Part shown: positions 6,427 through 14,159 of the stretch, in pieces | Numbering within the stretch: position 1 is the first letter of the stretch | How the letters are laid out: each line of letters opens with the position of its first letter | DNA from: Pseudorhodobacter antarcticus | Lineage (GTDB): Bacteria; Pseudomonadota; Alphaproteobacteria; Rhodobacterales; Rhodobacteraceae | Direction of reading: 5' to 3' | Length of the DNA stretch: 18,314 nt | NCBI GenBank assembly: GCA_945897655.1 | Contig: CAMDHB010000024.1 | Coordinates: forward strand, 1-18,314 | Position numbers and translations under genes: made by a program | Notes under the pieces: generated by a model | The model's database searches: none | What the model was told of the DNA's origin: nothing | Seen by the model: the letters and a program-made list of their open reading frames with translations, nothing else

Positions 6427-7599
6427 ATGGCGCATGACGTGACGATACCGAAGCTGGGCCTGACGATGGTCGATTGTACCCTGACCGGGTGGACCAAGGC
6501 CGATGGCGAGCGGGTGGAAAAGGGCGAGGTGTTGTTCGAGATCGAGACGGACAAGATCACGTCTGAGGTCGAGGCGGATGGTGCGGGCTTTTTGCGCCGC
6601 TTTGCCGAGGTGGATACGCTGCACACCGTGGGCGCGGTGATTGGCGCGTTGTATGAGACCAAGGCCGAGGCTTTGGCCGCTGCGGGGCCCGGGGCCGCAG
6701 CGGTGGTTGAGGTGGCGGCAGAAGTGGCGCGGATCGAGGCGCCGGTTGCAGTCGCCCGGGGGCAGCGAAAACGGGTGTCGCCTTTGGCGCGACGGATTGC
6801 CCAAGGGGCCGGAATTGATCCGGGCGGGTTGGCGGGGACCGGGGCGCAGGGGGCGGTGCTGCGACGGGATGTGGACGCGGTGATTGCCGGGCGGGTGGGG
6901 CCGGGGCCAAAGCGGCGGCCCCTTGCAGGGCTGCGCAAGACCATTGCGCGCAACATGATGCAAAGCCTGCAGATGACGGCGCAGATGACCGCCTTTGCCC
7001 GGGTCGACATGGCCGAGGTCGTCGCGCTGCGGGCGTCTTGTGTGGCGAATGAGGCGGAGTTGGGGGTGCGGGTGTCGTTCACCGACATCGTGCTGAAGGC
7101 CTGTGCGGTGGTGTTGGCGCGGATGCCGGACATCAATTCGTCGATCATCGGGGACGAGATTGTGACATGGGATGCGGTGAACATCGGGCTGGCGGTGTCG
7201 CTGGAAGATGGGTTGATCGTGCCCGTCATCAAGAATGCTGACCGCAAGTCGCTGGTCGAGATTGCGCTGGAGCGGATTGATCTGGCGGTGCGGGCACGGG
7301 CCGGGCAGCTCGGGCGTGAGGATATGGCGGGGGGGACGTTTACCCTGTCGAATTTCGGGTCTTATGGCGGGGATTTCGAGACGCCGCTGCTGAACCCGCC
7401 GCAATCGGCCATTCTGGGGATTGGGGCGATCACGGATGAGGTGGTGGCGCGGGATGGGCAGATTGTGATCCGGCCCATGATGATGTTGAGCATGACGTTT
7501 GATCACAGGCTGATTGACGGGGCGGTGGCGGGACGGTTCCGGGCGGAATTGCGCGCCCTGCTAGAGAAGCCTGCGACGATGTTGGCAGGTCTGCGATGA
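6427..7599 (+). CDS. Dihydrolipoamide acyltransferase (E2) of the dehydrogenase complex
   Basis: A 390-residue E2 core protein that accepts the acyl group from E1 on a lipoyl arm and passes it to CoA. It has one N-terminal lipoyl domain (about 3-77) with the lipoylation site FEIETDKITSEVEA at Lys43, an Ala/Val/Glu-rich linker, a peripheral subunit-binding domain (about 116-152, VSPLARRIAQGAGIDPGGLAGTG shortened here to its key residues S118-L136) and the CAT catalytic domain (about 165-390). The catalytic motif is FDHRLIDGA with His360 and Asp364. A single lipoyl domain and this length fit AcoC and BCKDH E2. The binding domain must recruit an E3 that is not encoded here. The start has GAGGGG upstream. 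The stop overlaps the next ATG by 4 bp. Confidence 0.93.
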   Translation: MAHDVTIPKLGLTMVDCTLTGWTKADGERVEKGEVLFEIETDKITSEVEADGAGFLRRFAEVDTLHTVGAVIGALYETKAEALAAAGPGAAAVVEVAAEVARIEAPVAVARGQRKRVSPLARRIAQGAGIDPGGLAGTGAQGAVLRRDVDAVIAGRVGPGPKRRPLAGLRKTIARNMMQSLQMTAQMTAFARVDMAEVVALRASCVANEAELGVRVSFTDIVLKACAVVLARMPDINSSIIGDEIVTWDAVNIGLAVSLEDGLIVPVIKNADRKSLVEIALERIDLAVRARAGQLGREDMAGGTFTLSNFGSYGGDFETPLLNPPQSAILGIGAITDEVVARDGQIVIRPMMMLSMTFDHRLIDGAVAGRFRAELRALLEKPATMLAGLR

Positions 7600-8003
7600 C
7601 CAACCCGCTGACCACCTATGCGGGGGCGGATCTGGGGCGTGAGGTGTGCCGGGGGCAGATCACGCTGACACAAGGAGAGATTGACCGGTTTTGTGGGCTG
7701 ATGGGCTATGACAGCACCCAGTATCAGGGGGTGGCGCCCACCTCGATGTGTCTGGCCTTTGGGCTGCGGCTGGGGTGGGAGGCGCAGGTGTTTCCGCGCG
7801 GTGTGATCCGGGTGGGGGATGAGAACACCTATGGCGTTCCGGCGCGGGCGGGGGATGTTTTGGTGACCACTCTGGTGATCACGGACCGGTTTGAACGCAA
7901 GGGGCGGCGATTTTTGACCTATCAGATGGACACGACCAATCCGGCGGGGCAGCAAGTCTGCCGGGTCAAGTTCACGGCGATCATTCCGGCGGGCGCGGCG
8001 TGA
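7596..8003 (+). CDS. Hotdog-fold MaoC-like protein, non-catalytic partner type
   Basis: A 135-residue single hotdog-fold protein resembling the N-terminal (FAS1-dehydratase-like) half of MaoC hydratases: an early ITLTQGEIDRFCGLMGYD stretch, GVAPTSMCLAFG, then RVGDENTYGVPARAGDVLVT and a closing VCRVKFTAII strand. The D-x-N-P-x-H hydratase signature is absent. It overlaps E2 upstream (ATGA) and the catalytic hotdog gene downstream (GTGA), so the two are probably translationally coupled. In family terms this matches two-gene heteromeric hydratases such as ChsH1-ChsH2, where one subunit supplies the active residues and the other shapes the acyl pocket. Heteromer formation is inferred from gene order. 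A thioesterase-like role cannot be excluded. Confidence 0.8.
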   Translation: MTNPLTTYAGADLGREVCRGQITLTQGEIDRFCGLMGYDSTQYQGVAPTSMCLAFGLRLGWEAQVFPRGVIRVGDENTYGVPARAGDVLVTTLVITDRFERKGRRFLTYQMDTTNPAGQQVCRVKFTAIIPAGAA

Positions 8004-8368
8004 CCCCCAGCATCACCGTCAGCCAAGCGATGATTGACGCTTATGCGGCGATCTCGGGGGATTTCAACCCGGTTCACGTGGACCCGGAGTTTGCCGCTGG
8101 AACGCCATTTGGCCAGACCATCGCGCACGGCTGCATTCCCATGGAGCCGATCTTTCAACTGGTGCAGGGGCGACTGGGAGTGGCGGTGCTGCCGCAGGGG
8201 ACGGGAATGACGCTGCGCTATCTGCGGCCCTGTCATCCGGGCGATACGATCGAGATTGTGGTCAAGGCGGACGGCCCGGAGGAGGGGATGGCGTTTCAAT
8301 GCGTCAATCAGCGGGGCGAGGCGGTGATCGAGGGCGTGGTAAGGTTGGCGCAAGGAGGGGCGGGCTGA
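8000..8368 (+). CDS. MaoC-like enoyl-CoA hydratase, catalytic hotdog subunit
   Basis: A 122-residue MaoC-domain protein, expected to hydrate a trans-2-enoyl-CoA to the 3-hydroxyacyl-CoA (usually the R isomer in this family). The hydratase-2 motif is SGDFNPVHVD (19-28) with catalytic Asp21 and His26, followed by FGQTIAHGC (37-45). The start is a GTG whose last two bases belong to the preceding stop (GTGA), so translation probably depends on re-initiation from the upstream hotdog gene. The stop shares its A with the ATG of the next ligase (TGATG). If the product is (R)-3-hydroxyacyl-CoA it would need an R-specific dehydrogenase, which is not seen here. Substrate unknown. Confidence 0.85.
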   Translation: MTPSITVSQAMIDAYAAISGDFNPVHVDPEFAAGTPFGQTIAHGCIPMEPIFQLVQGRLGVAVLPQGTGMTLRYLRPCHPGDTIEIVVKADGPEEGMAFQCVNQRGEAVIEGVVRLAQGGAG

Positions 8369-9918
8369 TGGATGTGGCGGGGACCATGACCGTTCCGGGG
8401 TTGCTGCACCTGCAAGTGGCGCGAAATCCGGACAAGCTGTTCGTGGTGTTCGAGGATGAGGCGGGGGCGGTCACGGAACTGACCTATGCCGCCTTTGGCG
8501 AAGGGGTGAACCGACTGGCAGGCCATCTGGCGGCGCGCGGGGTTGGGGCGGGGCAGACGGTTGCTGTCATGCTGGTGAACTGCCCGGAATTCCTGCAGGC
8601 GTGGTTTGCGATCAATCAGATCGGCGCGGTGATGGTGCCGGTGAATGTTCATTACTCGCCCGACGAGTTGGCCTATCTGCTGAACGATGCGGGCTGTGTG
8701 GGGCTGGTCACCGAGCCTGTGTTTCTGCCGAAATTCCTGGCGGTTGAGGCTGGGTGCGGGGCGGTCGCAGTCCGGGTTCTGGCGCGGGATCAGGGGGCGG
8801 AGGCGGGGTTTGACCTGTTGGCGGGGTTGCCGGAGGCAGAGCGCGTGCCGGGGCCGGTAGCGCCGGGGGATGCGTCGCAGATCATCTATACTTCGGGCAC
8901 CACGTCGCGGCCCAAGGGGGCAATTTTGGGCCATCATGGCAGCGTGGTGCAGGGGATTGCGCTGGCGCAGCACTTTGGGCTGCGCGGGGATGAGCGGACT
9001 TGCGTCGTGTTGCCGCTGTTCCATGTGAACGGGCAATTCGTGGGGGTGATGCCGACGCTGACGGTGGGGGGCACGGTGGTTTTGCTGCAGACCTACAGCG
9101 CCAGTCGGTACTGGGCGCAGGTCCGGCGGCACCGCTGCACCTTTATCAGCATCGTGCCGATGATCCTGCGGACGCTGCTGGCGCAACCGGCGCTGGAAAC
9201 GGATGCCGAGCATGGGGTCAGGACGTCATTCTATGCCTTGCCGACCTCGGACGCGGAGTGGAGCGCGTTTGAAGGGCGGTTTGGGGTGCGGTTGATCGAG
9301 GGGTATGGGCTGTCCGAGACCTTTGGCATCTGCACGGCGAACCCGGTTTTGCATGGGGTGACCAAGCGGCATTGCATCGGGTTGCCGGTGCTGGGGCGGC
9401 AGATCCGGGTGGTGGATGAGGCGGGACGGGACCTGCCCGCGGGGCAAAGCGGGGGGATTTTGGTGAAGGGGGCGCCGCTGTTTCTGGGGTATTTCCGGAA
9501 CCCGGAGGCCAGCCTTGCGGCAATGCAGGACGGCTGGCTTATCACCGGCGATAATGGCTGGTTTGACGACGACGGCTATCTGCACTTCCTCGACCGGTCA
9601 AAAGACGTGATCAAGCGGGCGGGCGAAAACATCGCGGCGGGCGAGGTGGAGCGGGTCTTGGGCGAGCATCCGGCTGTGGCGGAGTGTGCGGTGATTGGGG
9701 TGTTTGATCCCTTGCGGGATGAAGCGGTCAAGGCGGTGGTTGTGCTGCGGTTTGCGGCAACAGAGGCCGAGTTGGCGGCGTGGTGCGCGCGGTCACTGGC
9801 GCGGTTCAAGGTGCCCACGCTGTTCGAATTCCGCGACGCTTTGCCGAAGACCTCGATCGGGAAGATCATGAAATACCAGTTGCGGGCGGATCATCTGGCC
9901 CAGAACCCCACGAGTTGA
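8368..9918 (+). CDS. AMP-dependent acyl-CoA synthetase, second copy (CaiC-like)
   Basis: A 516-residue adenylate-forming ligase. The P-loop YTSGTTSRPKG is at residues 174-184, A5 is EGYGLSETFG (311-320), then GDNGWFDDDGYLHFLDRSKD (394-413) with KRAGENIAAGEVE, and the catalytic Lys499 sits in PKTSIGKIMKYQL. It would activate a free carboxylic acid to its CoA thioester. It is clearly different in sequence from the ligase at 1354-2943, so the locus has two non-redundant activators, for example one for the imported substrate and one for an intermediate released by a hydrolase (inference). I chose the ATG at 8368 because of the AAGGAGGGG site 7-12 nt upstream and the TGATG junction; the open frame extends 23 codons further into the previous gene without conserved sequence. 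Confidence 0.93.
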   Translation: MDVAGTMTVPGLLHLQVARNPDKLFVVFEDEAGAVTELTYAAFGEGVNRLAGHLAARGVGAGQTVAVMLVNCPEFLQAWFAINQIGAVMVPVNVHYSPDELAYLLNDAGCVGLVTEPVFLPKFLAVEAGCGAVAVRVLARDQGAEAGFDLLAGLPEAERVPGPVAPGDASQIIYTSGTTSRPKGAILGHHGSVVQGIALAQHFGLRGDERTCVVLPLFHVNGQFVGVMPTLTVGGTVVLLQTYSASRYWAQVRRHRCTFISIVPMILRTLLAQPALETDAEHGVRTSFYALPTSDAEWSAFEGRFGVRLIEGYGLSETFGICTANPVLHGVTKRHCIGLPVLGRQIRVVDEAGRDLPAGQSGGILVKGAPLFLGYFRNPEASLAAMQDGWLITGDNGWFDDDGYLHFLDRSKDVIKRAGENIAAGEVERVLGEHPAVAECAVIGVFDPLRDEAVKAVVVLRFAATEAELAAWCARSLARFKVPTLFEFRDALPKTSIGKIMKYQLRADHLAQNPTS

Positions 9919-9929
9919 AGGAGCCTGTC

Positions 9930-11111
9930 ATGGCCGAAGCTGTTTACATCCTGTCTGGCGTGCGCACGGCGATTGGGGCCTTTGGCGGCGGATTGATGGG
10001 CAAGACACCGGATGAGTTGGGAACCTTGGTCGCCTCCGAGGCGATGGCGCGGGCGGGGGTTGTGGCAGGGGATATGGGCCATGTGGTGTTCGGCAATGTC
10101 ATCCCGACCGGGCCAAAGGATGCCTATCTGGCCCGTATCGCGGCGATGAATGCCGGGGTGCCGCGTGAGGTGCCGGCGATGACGCTGAACCGGCTGTGCG
10201 GGTCTGGTGTGCAGGCGATCATCTCGGCTGCGCAGGGGATCATCTTGGGGGATTACGGGCTGGCGCTGGCCGGGGGGGCAGAAGTGATGAGCCGGGCGCC
10301 GCATTATGTGCAGGTGGCGCGGTTTGGCCAGAAGATGGGCGATGTGGGGCTGGTGGATGGGTTGCAGGGCGTGCTGACGGACCCGTTTGGCAATGGGATC
10401 ATGGGGATCACGGCGGAGAATGTAGCCGAACGATACGAGATATCTCGCGCCGATCAGGATGCGTTTGCGCTGGAAAGCCAGCGGCGGACGGCGGTGGCGC
10501 AAGCGGCGGGGCATTTTGCGGGGCAGATCCTGCCGGTTGAGGTCATGGTCGGGCGGAAGGCGGTGACGGTGGCGGTGGATGAGCATCCGAAAGGCGAGAC
10601 GACCGCCGAGACGTTGGCCGGCCTGCGTCCTGCGTTCCGCAAGGAGGGGACGGTGACGGCGGGGAATGCGTCGGGGATCAATGACGGGGCGGCGGCGGTG
10701 GTGTTGGCCTCGGGGGCCGAGGTCGCGGCGCGGGGGTTGCGGCCACTGGCGCGGATTGTGGGCTATGCCCATGCGGGGGTTGATCCGGGGGTTATGGGGA
10801 TTGGGCCGGTGCCTGCGGTGCGGGCCTTGCTGGCGCGGACCGGGATGGCGGTGGGGGATTTCGATGTGGTCGAGTCGAATGAGGCCTTTGCCGCGCAGGC
10901 GCTGGCGGTGAACCGGGAGTTGGGGCTGGACGCGGCGCGGGTCAATCCGGATGGCGGTGCGATTGCGTTGGGGCATCCGGTGGGGGCGACGGGGGCGATT
11001 TTGGTGGTCAAGGCGATGGCCTACTTGCAGCGGACGGGCGGGCGGTTTGGGTTGATCACCATGTGCATCGGCGGTGGTCAGGGGATTGCTTTGGCGATCG
11101 AGCGGGTCTGA
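9930..11111 (+). CDS. Thiolase (acetyl-CoA acyltransferase)
   Basis: A 393-residue thiolase that would cleave a 3-oxoacyl-CoA with CoA to acetyl-CoA and a shortened acyl-CoA, or run in reverse. All catalytic elements are present: nucleophile Cys90 in LNRLCGSGVQAI, NEAFAAQ (317-323), His349 in GGAIALGHPVGATGA, and Cys379 in TMCIGGGQG. The length equals that of bacterial AtoB/PhaA enzymes. The pocket segment reads GNGIMGITAEN (154-164), with Ile where short-chain biosynthetic thiolases have His (HMG), hinting at a different acyl preference. The start follows AAGGAG at ideal spacing 11 bp after the ligase stop. The next ATG is 1 bp after the stop. In this context it is likely to act in the beta-oxidation direction. 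Confidence 0.93.
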   Translation: MAEAVYILSGVRTAIGAFGGGLMGKTPDELGTLVASEAMARAGVVAGDMGHVVFGNVIPTGPKDAYLARIAAMNAGVPREVPAMTLNRLCGSGVQAIISAAQGIILGDYGLALAGGAEVMSRAPHYVQVARFGQKMGDVGLVDGLQGVLTDPFGNGIMGITAENVAERYEISRADQDAFALESQRRTAVAQAAGHFAGQILPVEVMVGRKAVTVAVDEHPKGETTAETLAGLRPAFRKEGTVTAGNASGINDGAAAVVLASGAEVAARGLRPLARIVGYAHAGVDPGVMGIGPVPAVRALLARTGMAVGDFDVVESNEAFAAQALAVNRELGLDAARVNPDGGAIALGHPVGATGAILVVKAMAYLQRTGGRFGLITMCIGGGQGIALAIERV

Positions 11112-11112
11112 C

Positions 11113-12255
11113 ATGGACTTTGCCCTGACCCCGGACCAGCAGGCGATTGTCGAGATGACGCGGAGCTTTGCTGCGGACAGGATTGCGCCCTTTGCGGTGC
11201 AGTGGGATGCGGACAAGCATTTCCCAGTGGATGTGCTGGCCGAGGCTGGGGCGCTGGGGCTGGGCGGAATATACACCCGCGAGGATGTGGGCGGCACGGG
11301 GCTGGGGCGGCTGGATGCGGTGCTGATATTCGAGGCGCTGGCCGAGGCGTGTCCTACGGTCGCGGCCTATATCTCGATCCACAACATGTGCGTGTGGATG
11401 ATTGACCGGTTTGGGACGGAGGGCCAACGGCGGCAGTGGTGTCCGGAACTAGTGGGGCTTGGCAACCGTGCGTCTTATTGCCTGACCGAGCCGGGGGTGG
11501 GGTCGGATGCGGCAGCCTTGACCACGCGGGCCGAGAGGGATGGCGATGGCTGGAGGCTGACGGGGCAGAAGCAGTTCATCTCGGGTGCCGGGTCTTCTGC
11601 CGTTTATCTGGTGATGGCGCGGACCGGGGGGCCGGGGGCCAAGGGGATATCGTGTTTCCTGATGCCGGGAGATGCGCCGGGGCTGACCTTTGGGGCCAAT
11701 GAGCGGAAGATGGGCTGGAATGCGCAGCCGACGCGGGCCGTGATCATGGATGGGGTGCGGCTGGGCCCTGAGGCGCTGCTGGGCACAGAGGAGCAGGGGT
11801 TTTCGATTGCGATGGCGGGGTTGGATGGCGGGCGGCTGAATATCGCGGCCTGTTCGCTGGGCGGGGCCGGGGCGGCGTTGGGCAAGGCGCTGGGGTACAT
11901 GGGCGAGCGGCGGGCCTTTGGCAAAAAGCTGTCCGAGATGCAGGCGCTGCAGTTCCGGCTGGCGGATATGAAGATCGGGCTGGAGGCGGCGCGGAGTTTT
12001 CTGTGGCGGGCGGCGTGGGCGCTGGATTCTGGTGCGGCCGATGCGACAGTTCTATGTGCAGCAGCCAAGCGGTTTGTCACGGATACGGGCTTTGACATCG
12101 CAAATGAGGCGCTGCAGCTGCATGGCGGCTATGGCTATCTGGCGGACTATGGGATTGAAAAGATCGTGCGGGATTTGCGGGTGCATCAGATATTGGAGGG
12201 CACCAATGAAATCATGCGGTTGATCGTGGCGCGGTCGCTGGTGGAGGGCAAATGA
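11113..12255 (+). CDS. Acyl-CoA dehydrogenase, isobutyryl-CoA dehydrogenase-like
   Basis: A 380-residue ACAD with the canonical catalytic Glu362 in ILEGTNEIMR. Other landmarks are DVGGTGLGR (58-66), CLTEPGVGSDAA (123-134), GQKQFISGAG (151-160), RRAFGKKLSEMQALQ (266-280) and LQLHGGYGYLADYGIEKIVRD. It desaturates an acyl-CoA and hands electrons to ETF. The sequence resembles ACAD8-type enzymes, and position supports isobutyryl-CoA to methacrylyl-CoA: it lies 1 bp after the thiolase and overlaps the 3-hydroxyisobutyryl-CoA hydrolase by 4 bp, with mmsB and an enoyl-CoA hydratase next. A 2-methylbutyryl-CoA or short straight-chain substrate is possible. The ATG was chosen for its standard MDFALTPDQQ N-terminus; an upstream in-frame codon inside the thiolase adds only unconserved residues. 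Confidence 0.92.
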   Translation: MDFALTPDQQAIVEMTRSFAADRIAPFAVQWDADKHFPVDVLAEAGALGLGGIYTREDVGGTGLGRLDAVLIFEALAEACPTVAAYISIHNMCVWMIDRFGTEGQRRQWCPELVGLGNRASYCLTEPGVGSDAAALTTRAERDGDGWRLTGQKQFISGAGSSAVYLVMARTGGPGAKGISCFLMPGDAPGLTFGANERKMGWNAQPTRAVIMDGVRLGPEALLGTEEQGFSIAMAGLDGGRLNIAACSLGGAGAALGKALGYMGERRAFGKKLSEMQALQFRLADMKIGLEAARSFLWRAAWALDSGAADATVLCAAAKRFVTDTGFDIANEALQLHGGYGYLADYGIEKIVRDLRVHQILEGTNEIMRLIVARSLVEGK

Positions 12256-13274
12256 GCCCGGTTCTGATCTCGGTTCATGGCGCGTTGGGGCGGGTGCATC
12301 TGAACCGGCCCGAGGCGTTGAACAGTCTGAATCTGGAAATGGTGCGGCTGATCTGGGCGGGGTTGGACCGGCTGGAGGCGGACCCGGCGGTCAAGGTGAT
12401 TGCCCTGACCGGCGAGGGGGAGCGGGCGCTGTGCGCGGGAGGCGACATCAAGTCGATCTGGACGCATGGGCGCAGCGACCCCGCAATTCCGATGGGGTTC
12501 TGGGCTGAGGAGTACCGGCTGAACGCACGGATTGCGCGTCTGGACAAGCCTTGGGTCGCGGTGATGCACGGGATTTGCATGGGCGGCGGGGTGGGTCTGT
12601 GTATCCACGGGCGGCACCGTGTGATGACCGAGACGGTCCGCTTTGCGACGCCCGAAGTGACGATTGGTTATTTCCCCGATGTGGGCGCGACCTGGGCCTT
12701 GCCCAAAACGCCGCTGGGCTACTGGATCGGGCTGACCGGGGCCACGATCGGGGCGGCGGACGGGATTGCGGTGGGGCTAGCGGATGCGATTGTGCCGACG
12801 GGTGCAGTCCCTGCGCTGCTGGTCGATCTGGCGGCGGGGGTTGCGCCCGACGTGGCGATAGCGGCGCATCAGGCGGATGCGGGGCCGTCGCGGTTGATGG
12901 CTGAGGTGGGGCTGATCGAGCGGGCCTTTGCGCGGCGGGATATGCTTGAGATCATGCGGGCGCTGCAGGCGGATGGGTCGGCCTTTGCGGTGGAGACGCT
13001 GGGGCTGCTCGCCAAGAACTCGCCTTCCGGGTTGGTCATGGCGCTGCATCTGCTACGGGCCGGTGCGGGGTCGGCGGATCTGGAGACCTGTCTAGACCGG
13101 GAGTTTGCAGCCAGTGCGCTGTTCCTGAAAGGCAGCGATTTCTATGAGGGCATAAGGGCAGCGGTGATCGACAAGGACCGTGCACCAAAATGGCATCCGG
13201 CGACGCTGGAGGCGGTGGATCAGGGCGCGCTGGTGGCGGGCCTTGTGCCGCTGCCGTCGCTGTTTGCGACATGA
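12252..13274 (+). CDS. 3-Hydroxyisobutyryl-CoA hydrolase
   Basis: A 340-residue crotonase-superfamily hydrolase that releases 3-hydroxyisobutyrate and CoA from 3-hydroxyisobutyryl-CoA in valine breakdown. It differs from hydratases by length (about 340 against 255) and by the HIBCH signatures: ALCAGGDIKSI (59-69), MGGGVGLCIHGRHRV (110-124), FATPEVTIGYFPDVGATWALP (131-151, with Glu135 and Asp143), KNSPSG (255-260), and the C-terminal LDREF and DFYEGIRAAVIDKDRAPKW (296-314) blocks that hydratases lack. The start overlaps the dehydrogenase stop (ATGA). mmsB follows after 12 bp and would oxidise its product. Hydrolysis also removes CoA from reactive methacrylyl-derived intermediates. This is one of the most secure functional calls here. 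Confidence 0.94.
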   Translation: MSPVLISVHGALGRVHLNRPEALNSLNLEMVRLIWAGLDRLEADPAVKVIALTGEGERALCAGGDIKSIWTHGRSDPAIPMGFWAEEYRLNARIARLDKPWVAVMHGICMGGGVGLCIHGRHRVMTETVRFATPEVTIGYFPDVGATWALPKTPLGYWIGLTGATIGAADGIAVGLADAIVPTGAVPALLVDLAAGVAPDVAIAAHQADAGPSRLMAEVGLIERAFARRDMLEIMRALQADGSAFAVETLGLLAKNSPSGLVMALHLLRAGAGSADLETCLDREFAASALFLKGSDFYEGIRAAVIDKDRAPKWHPATLEAVDQGALVAGLVPLPSLFAT

Positions 13275-13286
13275 GAGGGAAATGAG

Positions 13287-14159
13287 ATGAAGATCGGGTT
13301 TATCGGCTTGGGCAATATGGGTGGCCCGATGGCGGCCAATCTGGTGCGGGCCGGGCATGAGGTTGCGGGCTTCGATCTGGTGGCGCCTATGCCAGAAGGT
13401 ATCGTTCGGGCTGGGTCGGCAGCCGAGGCGGCGCGGGGTGCGGAGGTGGTGATCACCATGCTGCCGAATGGGGCCATTCTGCGGTCGGTGGCGGATGAGG
13501 TTATCCCGGTGATGTCGCAGGGTGCGGTGCTGTGTGACAGTTCCACGGTGGATGTGGCAAGTGCGCGGGCGGTTGCGGATCAAGCAGCGGCAGCGGGGTT
13601 GCTGGTCCTAGATGCGCCGGTGTCGGGCGGCATTGGCGGGGCGGTGGCAGGGACGCTGACCTTTATGGTGGGCGGGACCGAGGCGGCCTTTGCGGTGGTG
13701 CAGCCCTTGTTTGCTGTGATGGGGCAGAAGGCGGTGCATTGCGGGGCCTCGGGCGCCGGGCAATCGGCCAAGATTTGCAACAACATGATCCTGGGCGTCA
13801 CGATGATTGCAACCTGCGAGGCCTTTGCCCTGGCCGACAAGCTGGGGCTGGACCGGCAGAAGATGTTCGATGTCGTGTCAACTTCATCGGGTTATAGCTG
13901 GACGATGAACGCCTATTGCCCCGCACCGGGGGTTGGGCCGAAGTCGCCGGCGGACAATGGGTACAAGCCCGGCTTTGCCGCCGAACTGATGCTGAAGGAC
14001 CTGAGCCTGTCGCAGATGGCGGCAGAGGGGGTGAATGCGGATACGCCGATGGGGCAGTTGGCGGCGGCGCTGTACCGGCAGTTTGTCGAGGATGAGGGCG
14101 GGCGGGGCATGGATTTTTCGGCCATGTTGCCACGGTTCGAAGGCCGGGGGCGGGGATGA
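13287..14159 (+). CDS. mmsB: 3-Hydroxyisobutyrate dehydrogenase
   Basis: A 290-residue beta-hydroxyacid dehydrogenase that oxidises 3-hydroxyisobutyrate to methylmalonate semialdehyde with NAD+. The N-terminal Rossmann motif is GFIGLGNMGGPMAANL (4-19) with Asp30 ending beta-2, which suggests NAD rather than NADP. The substrate loop is DAPVSGGIGGAVAGTLTFMVGG shortened to its core DAPVSGG (109-115), and the catalytic Lys162 sits in GQSAKICNNMILG. The C-terminal KDLSLSQMAAE (237-247) is typical of MmsB. It follows the 3-hydroxyisobutyryl-CoA hydrolase by 12 bp and its stop overlaps the next hydratase (ATGA). The next enzyme of the route, methylmalonate semialdehyde dehydrogenase (MmsA), is not in the window. 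Other beta-hydroxyacid dehydrogenases are less likely given this neighbourhood. Confidence 0.94.
   Translation: MKIGFIGLGNMGGPMAANLVRAGHEVAGFDLVAPMPEGIVRAGSAAEAARGAEVVITMLPNGAILRSVADEVIPVMSQGAVLCDSSTVDVASARAVADQAAAAGLLVLDAPVSGGIGGAVAGTLTFMVGGTEAAFAVVQPLFAVMGQKAVHCGASGAGQSAKICNNMILGVTMIATCEAFALADKLGLDRQKMFDVVSTSSGYSWTMNAYCPAPGVGPKSPADNGYKPGFAAELMLKDLSLSQMAAEGVNADTPMGQLAAALYRQFVEDEGGRGMDFSAMLPRFEGRGRG

Noticed and set aside
5739..7247. Long minus-strand open frame of about 500 codons opposite E1beta and E2
   Set aside because: It is antisense to proteins with intact catalytic motifs, and its translation is Arg/Pro/Ser/Thr-rich with no recognisable domain; such frames are expected in G-rich coding DNA with few stops.
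8299..8367. N-terminal extension of the second CoA ligase
   Set aside because: The extra 23 codons lie inside the hotdog gene, are Arg/Gly-rich and unconserved in character, and AAGGAGGGG marks the ATG at 8368.
9780..9929. N-terminal extension of the thiolase by 50 codons
   Set aside because: The extension is out-of-frame ligase sequence; MAEAVYILSG is the normal thiolase start and has an AAGGAG site.
9891..11297. Minus-strand open frame of 468 codons opposite the thiolase
   Set aside because: Its composition is dominated by His, Arg and Pro, it has no domain, and it is fully explained as a shadow of the thiolase. The similar frames at 4410-5288, 6325-7506, 8308-9213 and 14168-15184 were rejected for the same reason.
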